Below, piece by piece: positions 1-9,064 of a stretch of DNA of 39,586 nt. The notes under the pieces are model-generated. The model searched no databases and was not told the DNA's origin. It was given only the letters and a program-made list of their open reading frames with translations. The stretch is taken from the NCBI GenBank assembly GCA_010672925.1, contig JAAHFP010000055.1, forward strand, positions 1 through 39,586. Direction: 5' to 3'. Within the stretch, counting starts at the first letter, position 1. The number at the start of each line of letters is the position of its first letter. The translations under genes were made by a program, and so were the position numbers. The DNA is from Symploca sp. SIO1C2 (lineage in GTDB: Bacteria; Cyanobacteriota; Cyanobacteriia; Cyanobacteriales; Coleofasciculaceae).

Positions 1-55
1 AGTTATTTACATTTTGTTACAAAGGAAGAAGAACTTTTGTGGATGCGCAATGGTT

Positions 56-850
56 ATGTTTGGTGGCTTCGCCGGTACAACAGGAAATTCTGGCACTGAC
101 TGGGGAGAGCAAATGCTCAACACAGTTGCCAGCAAGACGATTCGCCACCTATTTACACGGAGCGAGTCAGTAGAAGTTTCAGTTCGTTGTTTTCCCTCCA
201 GCAAGTTGTTGCAGGGCAGTATTGACAGCTTTAAAATGAGTGGTCGTGGTTTGGTGATTCGTCGGCAATTCCGAGCCGATGAGATGTCTTTTGAAACTGA
301 TGCAGTTTCTATCGACTTCGGTTCGGTGCTCAAGGGGGAAATGAATCTCAAGCAACCCACCCAGGCAATTGCTAAAGTAATCCTGACTGAATCTGATATC
401 AACCAAGCCTTCCAAGCTGAGTTGGTGAAACAACGCTTAGAAAATCTTTCCCTACCTGCTTTAACTGAGTTGTCTGGTGGTCAGCCAGTTTCCTTCACCG
501 ATATCAAGTTGAAGCTACAACCCAACAATCGGATACAGCTTTTAGCTCAAGCTGACTTACCCAATCATGGTTTAGTACCGGTTAGTTTAACATCGACTCT
601 GGCAGTAGAGCGGCGGCGTCGGATACTTTTTCAAAATTCCCAATTTGAACTAGATGCTGTACCTGAGTCTTTGCAATCAGTTTCTCAAACTTTAACCGAG
701 ATACTCGATAAGATTTTGAATAAAATGGTTGATTTGGATCGCTTCAACTTAGATGGTGTCACGATGAGGATTAATCGCCTAGAGACCCAAGGTGATAAGT
801 TAATTTTCAGTGGCTACGCACAAATCGATCGTATTCCCAATAATCCCTAG
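56..850 (+). CDS. DUF2993 (LmeA-like) family protein
   Basis: The protein resembles the cyanobacterial DUF2993 family, which is related to the phospholipid-binding LmeA-like proteins; its biochemical role in cyanobacteria is not something I can state. Visible landmarks are an N-terminal TDWGEQMLNTVAS stretch, then SKLLQGSIDSF and the RGLVIR segment typical of the family, and a C-terminal GYAQIDRIPNNP end. No signal peptide or membrane helix is evident. The frame is open to the left edge of the window. In-frame ATG codons lie at 50 and 56, and the residues from 56 (MFGGFAG) look like the usual start, so the gene is probably complete. The start remains uncertain. A 9-bp repeat array begins about 28 bases after the stop. 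Confidence 0.8.
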   Translation: MFGGFAGTTGNSGTDWGEQMLNTVASKTIRHLFTRSESVEVSVRCFPSSKLLQGSIDSFKMSGRGLVIRRQFRADEMSFETDAVSIDFGSVLKGEMNLKQPTQAIAKVILTESDINQAFQAELVKQRLENLSLPALTELSGGQPVSFTDIKLKLQPNNRIQLLAQADLPNHGLVPVSLTSTLAVERRRRILFQNSQFELDAVPESLQSVSQTLTEILDKILNKMVDLDRFNLDGVTMRINRLETQGDKLIFSGYAQIDRIPNNP

Positions 851-878
851 GTAAATGTTGGTCATTAGTAGGGTAAGG

Positions 879-992
879 GAGCTGGGGGAGCTGGGGAAGC
901 TGGGGAAGCTGGGGAAGCTGGGGGAGCTGGGGAAGCTGGGGGAGCTGAGGGAGCTGAGGGAGCTGGGGGAGCTGAGGAAGCTGGGGAAGCTA
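879..992. repeat. 9-bp tandem array, unit (G/A)AGCTG(G/A)GG
   Basis: About twelve nearly perfect 9-base units follow one another without interruption. Because the period is a multiple of three, both strands give long low-complexity reading frames here, which I do not regard as genes. The same unit recurs in arrays at about 11023-11090, 35990-36060 and 39088-39152. Confidence 0.9.
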
Positions 993-1051
993 GTCTTGTC
1001 CAAATATTAAAGTCCTGACATACAAACTTCCTTCTCCTGCCTCTTGCCCCC

Positions 1052-1263
1052 CATTGGTGACAAGTTAAAAAGTCGTGCATTTTGTCAACTCCCATATATG
1101 GCGTAGTAGTTCTAAAAAACCTATATATGGAAATACTCCAAGGGTTAAGGAAAATTGTATTCTTCTTCCTCCGCTCCTCCGCTCCTCCGCCCCTCTGCTC
1201 CTCCGCCCCTCTGCTCCTCCGCTCCCTTGACAACGACACTTTTTCCTTAACTTATCACCAATG
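1052..1263. mobile_element. MITE-like element with 17-bp terminal inverted repeats
   Basis: The left end CATTGGTGACAAGTTAA (1052-1068) matches the reverse complement of the right end (1247-1263) at 16 of 17 positions. No transposase frame lies inside. The interior holds a second inner inverted repeat (GTTAAGGAAAA near 1145, TTTTCCTTAAC near 1241) around a CTCCTCCGC minisatellite. The flanking 9-mers (1043-1051 and 1264-1272) agree at 6 of 9 positions, a weak hint of a target duplication. The right half recurs at 17322-17421. Similar ends bound the element at 24994-25197. Confidence 0.6.
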
Positions 1264-1355
1264 CCTGCCTTCTGCCTTCTACCTTAAAATCAAGCAGCTA
1301 GTTGCCTTAATGTGTCAAGATCGATGGGGTATCGTAACTCCAGCCAAAATTCCCC

Positions 1356-4304
1356 GTGACTTCATCTAGTCCTTCTCCTTCTCTACCAGACTCCAGTAGC
1401 TCCTGGCATACTCTGTCAGTGGAACAGTCTCTTACTGCATTAGACACTAATGCTGAAACTGGCTTAACCTCTCAGCAGGTAACAGAAAGGTTACAACATT
1501 ATGGTTTAAATGAACTAGAGGAAACCCAAGCTCGCAGTTCTTTGGGAATTTTCCTTGAGCAATTCGGTGACATTATGTTGCTGATGCTGATTGCTGTAGC
1601 CATTATCTCTGGAATTTTAGATCTCATCAACTTGCAACAGGATGGGTTAGCCGAAAGTGGATTTCCCTTTAAAGATACGATCGCGATTCTGTCTATTGTA
1701 ATCCTCAATGCGGTTCTAGGTTTTGTTCAGGAAAGCCGTGCAGAAAAAGCTTTGGCCGCCCTCAAACGCTTAGCCTCTCCCAAGATGCAAGTTAGAAGAG
1801 ATGGGAGAATAGTGGAATTAGACAGTAAGCAGTTGGTACCAGGAGATATCGTGCTGCTGGAAGCTGGGGGACAGGTAGCGGCAGATGGAAGGTTGATAGA
1901 GGATTACCATTTGCAGGTGCGGGAATCTGCAATGACGGGAGAAGCTAATGCTGTCGATAAAGATGCTAGAGTGCAGCTAGGAGAAGATACCCCATTAGGC
2001 GATCGCGTTAATTTAGTCTTCCAAGGTACTGAAGTTATCCATGGAAGGGGCATATTCCTAGTTACCAACACTGGTATGAAGACGGAGCTAGGGAAGATTG
2101 CCGAAATGTTGCGAGAGGTAGAAAGTGAACCGACTCCTTTGCAACAGCGGATGTCTCAGTTGGGCAATGCCTTAGTTAGCGGTTCCCTAGCCTTAGTAGT
2201 GCTGGTGATTGGTGGTGGTATGCTCAACAGCTGGCTGAGTTCCGGCAAATTCGATGGGGGTATTTTCCAACACCTAGTAGAAGTTTCTTTGAGTATGGCA
2301 GTAGCTGTAGTGCCAGAGGGTTTACCAGCAGTAGTTACCGTCACCTTAGCTTTGGGAACCAGGCGGATGGTACGTCGCCAAGCCTTGATTCGCAAACTCC
2401 CGGCGGTGGAAACCCTAGGGAGCGTAACCACTATCTGCTCCGATAAAACCGGGACTCTGACACAAAACAAGATGGTAGTAGAATGGGTAAGTACCATCAG
2501 TAGGCTGTTCCAAATTACTGGTGAAGGTTATACTCCGGCGGGTGAATTTCTGTTGCTCAATGGAGAACAAGAAGAGAATTTTTCTACAGAGAATCGGAAC
2601 TTAAATAGTTCTACTAGTGGTTACTATTTGCCCTCTGCCGCCGCATCTGATGCTAACTCCACCAGCGAAGTAACCCTAGAGCAATATCCAGAACTCGAAC
2701 CCCTACTCTTGGCTTGTGCTCTGTGTAATGATGCTAGTTTGCAGCATGAGCAAGGGGAGTGGAAGATTTTAGGAGACCCTACGGAAGGAGCCCTGATTAC
2801 CCTTGCCGGTAAAGGAGGTGTGGATAAAGAACCCGTGAGCCAGCAACTGCCTCGTGTTGGTGAGTTTCCTTTCTCCTCCGAGCGCAAGCGCATGAGTGTG
2901 ATTTGTCAACTACCAGCAGTTAATAGTCAGTGGTCAGTAGTTCAACAACCGACAAGGAACAATGGACAACTAACACCTTATATCATGTTTACCAAAGGTT
3001 CCCCAGAGTTGGTGCTGGAACGTTCTAGTTTATTTCTTGCTCAGGAGCAGACTGAGTTACTAACGGATGCTCAAAGGCAGAAAATTCTGGAGCGCAATAA
3101 CCAGATGGCGGGAGCAGGCTTACGAGTGCTGGGTTTTGCCTACAAGCACCTAGAAACTTTATCAGAAGAAGACTCTGAAGCTACGGAACAAGGCTTAGTC
3201 TGGTTAGGATTGGTAGGAATGTGGGATGCTCCTCGACCAGAAGTACTCGAAGCCGTAAGAGAATGTCAGGAGGCAGGAATTCGACCAGTGATGATTACTG
3301 GAGATCACCAGCTTACTGCAAAAGCGATCGCTTATGGTTTGGGAATTGCCAATCAAGGTGATCATGCCCTCACTGGTAAGGAATTACAAGCCCTCTCCCA
3401 GGAAGAATTAGAGCAACAAGTAGACGAAGTTAGCATTTACGCCCGTGTTTCCCCAGAGCATAAACTAAGAATTGTACAAGCACTCCAAAGTCGCGATAAG
3501 TTTGTGGCGATGACAGGAGATGGGGTTAACGATGCTCCAGCCCTCAAGCAAGCTGAAATTGGTATTGCGATGGGTATTACTGGCACTGATGTTAGTAAAG
3601 AAGCCAGCGATATGGTGCTACTAGATGACAACTTTGCTACTATTGTTGCTGCTACAGAAGAAGGACGCACCGTTTACGATAACATTCGCCGGTTTATTCG
3701 ATACATCCTGGGTAGCAACATTGGTGAACTGTTGACTATTGCAGCTGCACCCCTTATTGGCTTAGGGGATGTACCTCTGATTCCCTTGCAAATTCTCTGG
3801 ATGAACCTAGTCACCGATGGTTTACCAGCCCTCGCCCTAGCCGTAGAACCAGCGGAACCAGATGTGATGCAGCGTCCCCCCTTTAGCCCCCGTGAGAGTA
3901 TCTTTGCTAGGGGACTGGGTTCCTATATGATTCGTATCGGTATTGTCTTCGCTGTAGTGACTATTGCCTTGATGACCCTAGCTTATCAATATTTTCCAGA
4001 GCATTGGAAAACCATGGTCTTCACCACCCTCTGCATTGCTCAAATGGGTCATGCTTTAGCAGTTCGCTCCAATACCCGCATAACTTTGGAATTAGACCCT
4101 TTCTCTAATCCTTATTTACTGCTATCGGTGACAGTTACTACTAGCTTACAGCTGATGTTAGTCTATGTACCATTCTTACAAAATTTCTTTGGTACTGAAC
4201 CCCTAACCCTACAAGAACTTGCCATTTGTCTCGGTTTTAGTACCTCATTATTTGTTTGGGTGGAGTTGGAAAAGGTATTCTTTCGTTGGTACAAGAGTCG
4301 TTAG
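1356..4304 (+). CDS. P-type cation-transporting ATPase, SERCA/PMR1-like (probable Ca2+ pump)
   Basis: This is an integral membrane P-type ATPase of type IIA that pumps a cation, probably Ca2+, using ATP. Visible motifs are TGEA in the A domain (about 194-197), PEGLP in TM4 (about 320), the phosphorylated Asp in DKTGTLT (D363), KGSPE in the N domain, and TGDGVND (about 720-726). Cation-site residues recognisable by comparison with SERCA are the Glu of PEGLP, N and E of SNIGEL in TM5, and N, T and D of NLVTDGLP in TM6. The TM8 Glu of SERCA appears as Gln (IAQMGHAL), so fewer ions per cycle, as in PMR1, is plausible. The start is a GTG; the 982-residue length is normal. Residues about 521-540 are encoded by intergenic-type repeat DNA (see findings). 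Confidence 0.93.
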   Translation: MTSSSPSPSLPDSSSSWHTLSVEQSLTALDTNAETGLTSQQVTERLQHYGLNELEETQARSSLGIFLEQFGDIMLLMLIAVAIISGILDLINLQQDGLAESGFPFKDTIAILSIVILNAVLGFVQESRAEKALAALKRLASPKMQVRRDGRIVELDSKQLVPGDIVLLEAGGQVAADGRLIEDYHLQVRESAMTGEANAVDKDARVQLGEDTPLGDRVNLVFQGTEVIHGRGIFLVTNTGMKTELGKIAEMLREVESEPTPLQQRMSQLGNALVSGSLALVVLVIGGGMLNSWLSSGKFDGGIFQHLVEVSLSMAVAVVPEGLPAVVTVTLALGTRRMVRRQALIRKLPAVETLGSVTTICSDKTGTLTQNKMVVEWVSTISRLFQITGEGYTPAGEFLLLNGEQEENFSTENRNLNSSTSGYYLPSAAASDANSTSEVTLEQYPELEPLLLACALCNDASLQHEQGEWKILGDPTEGALITLAGKGGVDKEPVSQQLPRVGEFPFSSERKRMSVICQLPAVNSQWSVVQQPTRNNGQLTPYIMFTKGSPELVLERSSLFLAQEQTELLTDAQRQKILERNNQMAGAGLRVLGFAYKHLETLSEEDSEATEQGLVWLGLVGMWDAPRPEVLEAVRECQEAGIRPVMITGDHQLTAKAIAYGLGIANQGDHALTGKELQALSQEELEQQVDEVSIYARVSPEHKLRIVQALQSRDKFVAMTGDGVNDAPALKQAEIGIAMGITGTDVSKEASDMVLLDDNFATIVAATEEGRTVYDNIRRFIRYILGSNIGELLTIAAAPLIGLGDVPLIPLQILWMNLVTDGLPALALAVEPAEPDVMQRPPFSPRESIFARGLGSYMIRIGIVFAVVTIALMTLAYQYFPEHWKTMVFTTLCIAQMGHALAVRSNTRITLELDPFSNPYLLLSVTVTTSLQLMLVYVPFLQNFFGTEPLTLQELAICLGFSTSLFVWVELEKVFFRWYKSR

Positions 4305-4349
4305 TTATTTGTTATTTGTTGTTTGTTGTTTGTTGACTAGTGATACCAA

Positions 4350-5645
4350 ATGAGCCAACCAATTCTTCAGTTCATAAAAACTAACAATTACAAGAATCTT
4401 CGTTTAGATGAGCAAGTTACCATCAAAAATCTGAATATACTGATAGGTACGAATGGTTCAGGCAAAAGTAACTTGCTCAGTTGCTTGAAATTTTTAAAAG
4501 ATTGCCTAACCAGTCTTCCAGATGAAAGTCGAGGTATCAGTAGTTTTGAGGATGCAGTTGCCAAACTTGGAGGCAATAGAATTTTAGATAGTAATGTTGA
4601 AAGTCCCGCTAAATTAGGCATCTCTTATGGATTTTCACAAATTCTCCAGACTGGCATCCCCAACCAAGATAGTGGCATATTGGTTTTAAAGCTTTATGTT
4701 GACAAACAAACAAGAGTTAGTATTGCTGAAGAATATTTATATAGTGGAAAAGATTTACATGGGCTTGGATTATCTCAAAGTTTTTATTATTATCACTTTC
4801 ATAATAGACAAGCTGGCAAAGGAACTGTAACATGCTCTAGTTCTATGGTATCAGATTTTTTTCCAAGTCTAGACGATATTCCAATCAATATATTGGGTCT
4901 TTTAGTTCTTCCCCGACTACTTGAAAATAGCCCATTTCCTCCAGAAAATGCGCCTGTTTATAAAATTAGAAGAGAGTTAGTAGAATTTATTACCAACTGG
5001 CAGTTTTACAATGCCAATAATATGGACTTACATCAAATTAGAACAGCGGAGCCGCAAATAGGTAGAAGCGATATTTATTTGTCTTCATCAGGAGATAACT
5101 TACCATTGGTGTTGGACAATTTAAACCAACAAAATATCGACTTTGAGGATAGTATTAATGAAGCAATGAAGTTGATTCTCCCTCAAACTCGCCGCCTGAG
5201 GCCAATACGTTCTGGTCGTTTATCTCTTACTGTAGAATGGTACTTTGAGGGCATACCGGAACCTTTCTTTTTGACAGATATGTCTGATGGAACAGTCAGG
5301 ATGTTGTGTTGGGCTACTCTCTTGCATTCTCCAGTTTTGCCTTCATTACTAGTTATTGATGAGCCAGAATTAGGATTACACGTAGCATGGATGCCAATTT
5401 TGGCTGAATGGATCAAACAAGCTGCCCAAAAAACTCAAATAATTGTTACTACCCATAGCCCTGACCTTTTAGATCATTTTACAGATTGCTTAGAAAATGT
5501 TCTTTGCTTTGCTTCAGACAATAGAACGCATTTTTCCATTAAACCTCTTTCCAAAGCAATGCTGGAGCCAAAACTGGAAGAGGGATGGCAATTAGGAGAC
5601 CTTTACCGTGTTGGCGATCCTAGTATTGGAGGATGGCCGTGGTAA
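4350..5645 (+). CDS. RecF/AAA_21-type ATPase, partner of a TOPRIM-like protein (candidate defence ATPase)
   Basis: A 431-residue ATPase of the ABC/SMC-like class that includes OLD and RecF relatives (AAA_21 type). Walker A is GTNGSGKS (33-40), a signature-like SDGTVR is at about 312-317, Walker B is LLVIDEPELGLH with D337/E338, and a switch histidine is in TTHSPD (H369). The middle (about 60-300) is a variable insertion with no recognised domain. The stop overlaps the start of the next gene by 13 bases, so the two are translated as a unit. Such ATPase plus nuclease-like pairs (OLD, PARIS, AbiL) act in phage defence; that role is inferred from architecture. The pair is visibly more AT-rich than recF downstream, and both ends abut intergenic repeats, suggesting acquisition. 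Confidence 0.85.
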   Translation: MSQPILQFIKTNNYKNLRLDEQVTIKNLNILIGTNGSGKSNLLSCLKFLKDCLTSLPDESRGISSFEDAVAKLGGNRILDSNVESPAKLGISYGFSQILQTGIPNQDSGILVLKLYVDKQTRVSIAEEYLYSGKDLHGLGLSQSFYYYHFHNRQAGKGTVTCSSSMVSDFFPSLDDIPINILGLLVLPRLLENSPFPPENAPVYKIRRELVEFITNWQFYNANNMDLHQIRTAEPQIGRSDIYLSSSGDNLPLVLDNLNQQNIDFEDSINEAMKLILPQTRRLRPIRSGRLSLTVEWYFEGIPEPFFLTDMSDGTVRMLCWATLLHSPVLPSLLVIDEPELGLHVAWMPILAEWIKQAAQKTQIIVTTHSPDLLDHFTDCLENVLCFASDNRTHFSIKPLSKAMLEPKLEEGWQLGDLYRVGDPSIGGWPW

Positions 5646-6352
5646 TATGGGTTTTTGCTGGAGGTGGTGAAGCTGAAGTTAGAGGATTGATTCCTTTTCT
5701 AGAAAAAACTTTTCCTGGGTGTAGATTTGAACGAAAAACACCAGTCGGTAAAAAACCTGGTCCAAAACCTAATAAAGCAGCTAGTTATGGTAAAACAGGT
5801 AAAAGCTTAATTGAGCAAATTAAGAAAGAATTACCAATTGCCTTGAAAAACGAACCAAATAGATGTAACCTCATTTTAGTATTTGATGATTTGGATTGTC
5901 GAGATCCTGTGGTACAAAGCAAAAAAATATTGCAAGAGATCTTACAAATACCTGGATGTGCTGATATTGATAAGTATGTTGGTTTTGCTGCCCCTGAACT
6001 GGAAGCTTGGATTATTGCTGATTGGGATAATTCCCTAGCTAAAAGTTCAGATTTTAGAAATAGACATCAGCGTATGCGTTGGTGGCTGAGTACGAAAAAG
6101 CATATTCCTTTTGATGAACCAGAATCATTTAGCGAGTATGATCAACAAAGAGATTGTTGCCTAGATAAACTCTCAAGTGCACTAATTGAGTCAACTGTGC
6201 AAGATGAAACTGACCGCAATCAGCCACGCTTTTCTAAAGGGTTACATACTCCTTTGTTATTGAGAGCAATCAATCCCGATGAGGTTCAAAGAAAATGTCC
6301 CTTGTTTCGTGAAATGTATAACTATCTTAATGATTTTTGTCGTTTTGAATAA
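5633..6352 (+). CDS. DUF4276-like protein with TOPRIM-like acidic motifs
   Basis: A 239-residue cytoplasmic protein that I place near the DUF4276 family. It begins with a hydrophobic strand followed by a glycine-rich turn and glutamates (VIWVFAGGGEAE, E13 and E15), then a second strand ending in FDDLD (84-88) and a conserved-looking PELEAW (E122, E124). A glutamate after the first strand plus a DxD after a later strand is the TOPRIM pattern of OLD-family nucleases, so a metal-dependent nuclease role is plausible but inferred. A basic stretch KKPGPKPNKA follows the first motif. The ATG lies inside the preceding gene (13-base overlap), indicating translational coupling with the ATPase. Confidence 0.75.
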   Translation: MAVVIWVFAGGGEAEVRGLIPFLEKTFPGCRFERKTPVGKKPGPKPNKAASYGKTGKSLIEQIKKELPIALKNEPNRCNLILVFDDLDCRDPVVQSKKILQEILQIPGCADIDKYVGFAAPELEAWIIADWDNSLAKSSDFRNRHQRMRWWLSTKKHIPFDEPESFSEYDQQRDCCLDKLSSALIESTVQDETDRNQPRFSKGLHTPLLLRAINPDEVQRKCPLFREMYNYLNDFCRFE

Positions 6353-6367
6353 TTAAGAAGTTGAAAT

Positions 6368-6415
6368 ACTATAGCGTTTCTCATACTTGTGGGGTAAATT
6401 CGTTATTGTTTTTTG
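6368..6415 (+). repeat. Dispersed repeat ACTATAGCGTTTCTCAT, copy 1, within the 6353-6567 gap
   Basis: The first 17 bases (6368-6384) recur in inverted orientation at 17461-17477, and weaker similarity (TTCGTTATTG, GGTA) continues for about 50 bases in both copies. The rest of the 215-base gap before recF holds a GGGGAAT-type array (about 6415-6470) and an ACAAATG/ATAACCA array (about 6524-6567) that runs right up to the recF start codon. I see no gene. Confidence 0.7.
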
Positions 6416-6567
6416 GGAATGGGGAATCGGGAATGGGAAATAGATAATGGGGAATGGGGAATAGGAGATGTACCTCACGGATGCGAGAATTGCTATATCG
6501 AGGCTTGAATTTTGCTAAAGTTCCAATAACCAATGACAAATGACAAATGACAAATAACCAATAACCA

Positions 6568-7704
6568 ATGTACCTAAAAACCCTACAACTCCGACAGTTT
6601 CGTAACTACCAGAATTGTTTAGTGCATTTTAATGCTCCTAAGACGATTTTGGTGGGGGACAATGCTCAGGGGAAATCGAACCTGCTGGAGGCGGTGGAGT
6701 TGTTGGCAACTCTTAAAAGTCATCGCTCAGTGCGCGATCGCGAGTTAGTATGGGAAGAGGCTGCAGTTGGGGAAATTCGGGCTAATTTGGAGAGAGCCTA
6801 TGGTTCAGTGGATTTATCTATTACCCTACGTAATCAAGGAAGGCGTACTGTTGCCTTAAATAAGGAATCCTTACGTCGCCAACTAGATTTTTTGGGTATC
6901 CTCAATGCAGTGCAATTCTCCAGTCTAGATTTGGAGCTAGTGCGGGGGGCTCCGGAAAGGCGTCGCCATTGGCTGGATGCCATTCTCACTCAGCTAGAAC
7001 CAATTTATGCCTATATCTTACAGCAATATAATCAGATACTGCGGCAACGCAATGCTCTCCTCAAAAAAATTCGTAGGCAGGAAATGGAAGGCACAGATGA
7101 GTTACCATACCAAGACCAGATTGACCAACTAGCTCTCTGGGATGCCCAACTAGCCACTGCTGGCTCACGAGTTACTAGGCGTCGAGGGAGAATGCTGCAA
7201 CGACTGGCTCCCATTGCCAGGGAATGGCACACTAGTATCAGTGGGGCAACGGAAGTGCTAGATATTAACTATGCTCCCAATGTCAGTATCGAGCAAGATG
7301 ATCCAGAAGAGGTACAAAAAGCATTTCTCGACAAAATTCAGCAGCGTCGCCTCCCGGAAAGGCATCAAGGTACAACTCTGGTTGGCCCCCATCGAGATGA
7401 AGTAGAGTTTACCATTAACCAAACTCCTGCAAGATCCTATGGTTCTCAGGGACAGCAGCGGACATTAGTATTAGCTTTGAAGCTAGCGGAGTTAAAGTTA
7501 ATTGAAGAAGTGGTAGGAGAACCACCTCTACTATTGCTAGATGATGTGTTAGCAGAACTAGATCTTAATCGACAAAATCAGTTACTTGAAGCGATTCAAG
7601 AGCGATTTCAGACTTTGATTACCACCACCCATTTAGGAGCTTTTGATTCCCAATGGTTGAAGTCTTCACAGATTCTTTCTGTAAAAGCAGGGCAGATTAT
7701 ATAG
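6568..7704 (+). CDS. recF: DNA replication and repair protein RecF
   Basis: RecF binds gapped DNA with RecO and RecR and helps load RecA at single-strand gaps. The 378-residue protein has the family's length and motifs. It starts MYLKTLQLRQFRNY, the classic RecF opening. Walker A is GDNAQGKS (30-37), the ABC signature is in YGSQGQQRTL (about 291-300), and Walker B is LLLLDDVLAELD with D325/D326. The coiled-coil arm in the middle contains a basic helical stretch (LRQRNALLKKIRRQEM). The ATG immediately follows a run of AATAACC/CAAATGA microrepeats, with no Shine-Dalgarno sequence visible. A hairpin at 7738-7760 is a likely terminator. Confidence 0.96.
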   Translation: MYLKTLQLRQFRNYQNCLVHFNAPKTILVGDNAQGKSNLLEAVELLATLKSHRSVRDRELVWEEAAVGEIRANLERAYGSVDLSITLRNQGRRTVALNKESLRRQLDFLGILNAVQFSSLDLELVRGAPERRRHWLDAILTQLEPIYAYILQQYNQILRQRNALLKKIRRQEMEGTDELPYQDQIDQLALWDAQLATAGSRVTRRRGRMLQRLAPIAREWHTSISGATEVLDINYAPNVSIEQDDPEEVQKAFLDKIQQRRLPERHQGTTLVGPHRDEVEFTINQTPARSYGSQGQQRTLVLALKLAELKLIEEVVGEPPLLLLDDVLAELDLNRQNQLLEAIQERFQTLITTTHLGAFDSQWLKSSQILSVKAGQII

Positions 7705-7737
7705 CGCTACAAGTTTAGGTTAGGGCATTCTAAGTTA

Positions 7738-7760
7738 ACAAGGGGCTGCCATCCCCTTGT
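7738..7760. terminator. Hairpin between convergent genes; part of a 35-bp dispersed repeat
   Basis: ACAAGGGG (7738-7745) pairs perfectly with CCCCTTGT (7753-7760) around a 7-base loop. It sits 33 bases after the recF stop and 26 bases before the end of the convergent dehydrogenase gene, so it could end transcription from both sides; there is no long T tract. The surrounding 35 bases (7732-7766) recur perfectly in inverted orientation at 33296-33330. Confidence 0.55.
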
Positions 7761-7786
7761 CCTAACCATTGAGACATTCCTCAACC

Positions 7787-8668
7787 CTACTGAGAATAAG
7801 CACGAATCATTGCCTGGGTTCCCTGTTCACTTCCCTTACCATCATCTAGATCTTTAACTATTTTAAATAACTCCTCAGCCATATCCACTCCAGGTAATTG
7901 ATAATTCGACTGTTTTAGTGCTTCCTGTACTAATCTCAAATCCTTGAGCATGTGCTTAATCATAAAACCAGGTTGGAGATCCGACTCAGCAATTTTCGGT
8001 CCTAGATTGGATAAAGCCCAGGAGCCAGCAGCACCAGTACTGCAAACCTCTATGATTAAGTTAGGGTCAATTCCCTGTTGCTGGGCTAACTGCATCGCCT
8101 CACACAGAGCTATCATATGAACCGAACCAAGTACTTGGTTACAAAGTTTTACCGCCTGCCCACTACCAACTGCCCCACAAAGGCGAATCGTTTTGCCCAA
8201 AACTTCTAGCAGTGGCTTGCTCTCCTCAAAATCAGTCGGCTCACCCCCAACCATAATCGTCAGAGTACCATTTTTGGCTCCGATATCTCCGCCGGAAATA
8301 GGAGCATCAAGAAAGCGTAGTTGACGTTGCTTAAGCTCGGCAGCTATATTTCGAGCAGCATTTGGCCCAATAGTACTAGTATCAATTACCAAAGTACCAG
8401 GTCGAGCCGACTCAGCAACTCCCCCAACTCCCAAGATTACTTCTTCTACATCAGGCACGTCACCGACGCACAGAAATACCACGTCTGCTGTTTCCACTGC
8501 CTCCTGGATTGACGATACGACTTTTGCTCCAGCATTGGCAGCTACCTCAATACCAGGGCGATGAGGAGTGCGATTCCAGGCTGTTACAGAATAGCCACTG
8601 CGGGCTAAATTCGCTGCCATTGAACTACCCATCAAACCAAGTCCAAGAAAGGCAATCTGTTGCTTCAT
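7787..8668 (-). CDS. NAD(P)-dependent beta-hydroxyacid dehydrogenase (3-hydroxyisobutyrate dehydrogenase / glyoxylate-succinic semialdehyde reductase type)
   Basis: A soluble oxidoreductase of the 6-phosphogluconate/3-hydroxyisobutyrate dehydrogenase superfamily. The N-terminal Rossmann motif is FLGLGLMGSSMA (G9, G11, G14). NRTPHRP at 32-38 follows strand 2 and resembles the NADPH-preferring GLYR type. The substrate-binding DAPISGGDIGA has SGG at 125-127, and the catalytic lysine is K174 in GSGQAVKLCNQ. At 293 residues it is of normal length. The substrate cannot be read from the sequence; in cyanobacteria such enzymes often reduce glyoxylate or succinic semialdehyde. It is convergent with recF and divergent from the receiver-kinase gene. 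Confidence 0.88.
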   Translation of the reverse strand: MKQQIAFLGLGLMGSSMAANLARSGYSVTAWNRTPHRPGIEVAANAGAKVVSSIQEAVETADVVFLCVGDVPDVEEVILGVGGVAESARPGTLVIDTSTIGPNAARNIAAELKQRQLRFLDAPISGGDIGAKNGTLTIMVGGEPTDFEESKPLLEVLGKTIRLCGAVGSGQAVKLCNQVLGSVHMIALCEAMQLAQQQGIDPNLIIEVCSTGAAGSWALSNLGPKIAESDLQPGFMIKHMLKDLRLVQEALKQSNYQLPGVDMAEELFKIVKDLDDGKGSEQGTQAMIRAYSQ

Positions 8669-9064
8669 CTTTCTTCCAGTTGCTTGCTCATAAGTTTAGC
8701 TTAACAGCGAGAAGGCAACAGGAGGGTCGGGGGGAATTATTTCTGTCGCGCTACACTAAGCTAAGACGCATTTCCATTGGTTCTGCCTAATCTGATGCGT
8801 CTAGGTGCATCAGCACCAATAACTCCCTTCGAGAGAAGGAACAACAGCTCATCTGGCAACGGTAAAATTTGTTCCCAAGGCAACTTTGAGACAACTGGTT
8901 GGTCGGTTAGGGAAGTTGGGGTAGAGTAGTGTGCACCCCATGCAACATATTTTTTGGCTTCCCTCTTTCCTGTTACTGCCCTGTAGAGGTTTTAATATTG
9001 AAGTAAGCATTTGCCACTTCCCTCTGTCTCAAGGAACTAGCGAAACTGAACAAATAACAAGGCA
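8669..9064. other. Divergent intergenic region with a nested inverted repeat
   Basis: About 395 bases between two divergent genes. The clearest structure is CTGATGC (8792-8798) pairing with GCATCAG (8807-8813), flanked farther out by ATTGGT (8775-8780) and ACCAAT (8815-8820). Promoters for both genes must lie here, but I cannot assign -35/-10 boxes with confidence. No gene is seen. Confidence 0.5.

Noticed and set aside
800-1239. Overlapping Ser/Pro-rich frames on the minus strand
   Set aside because: They are translations of the 9-bp and CTCCTCCGC arrays with no gene-like features.
4305-4349. TTATTTG/TTGTTTG run before the ATPase-TOPRIM pair as an insertion boundary
   Set aside because: It is the ordinary intergenic microrepeat found throughout the window; no terminal repeats or duplications mark an integration event.
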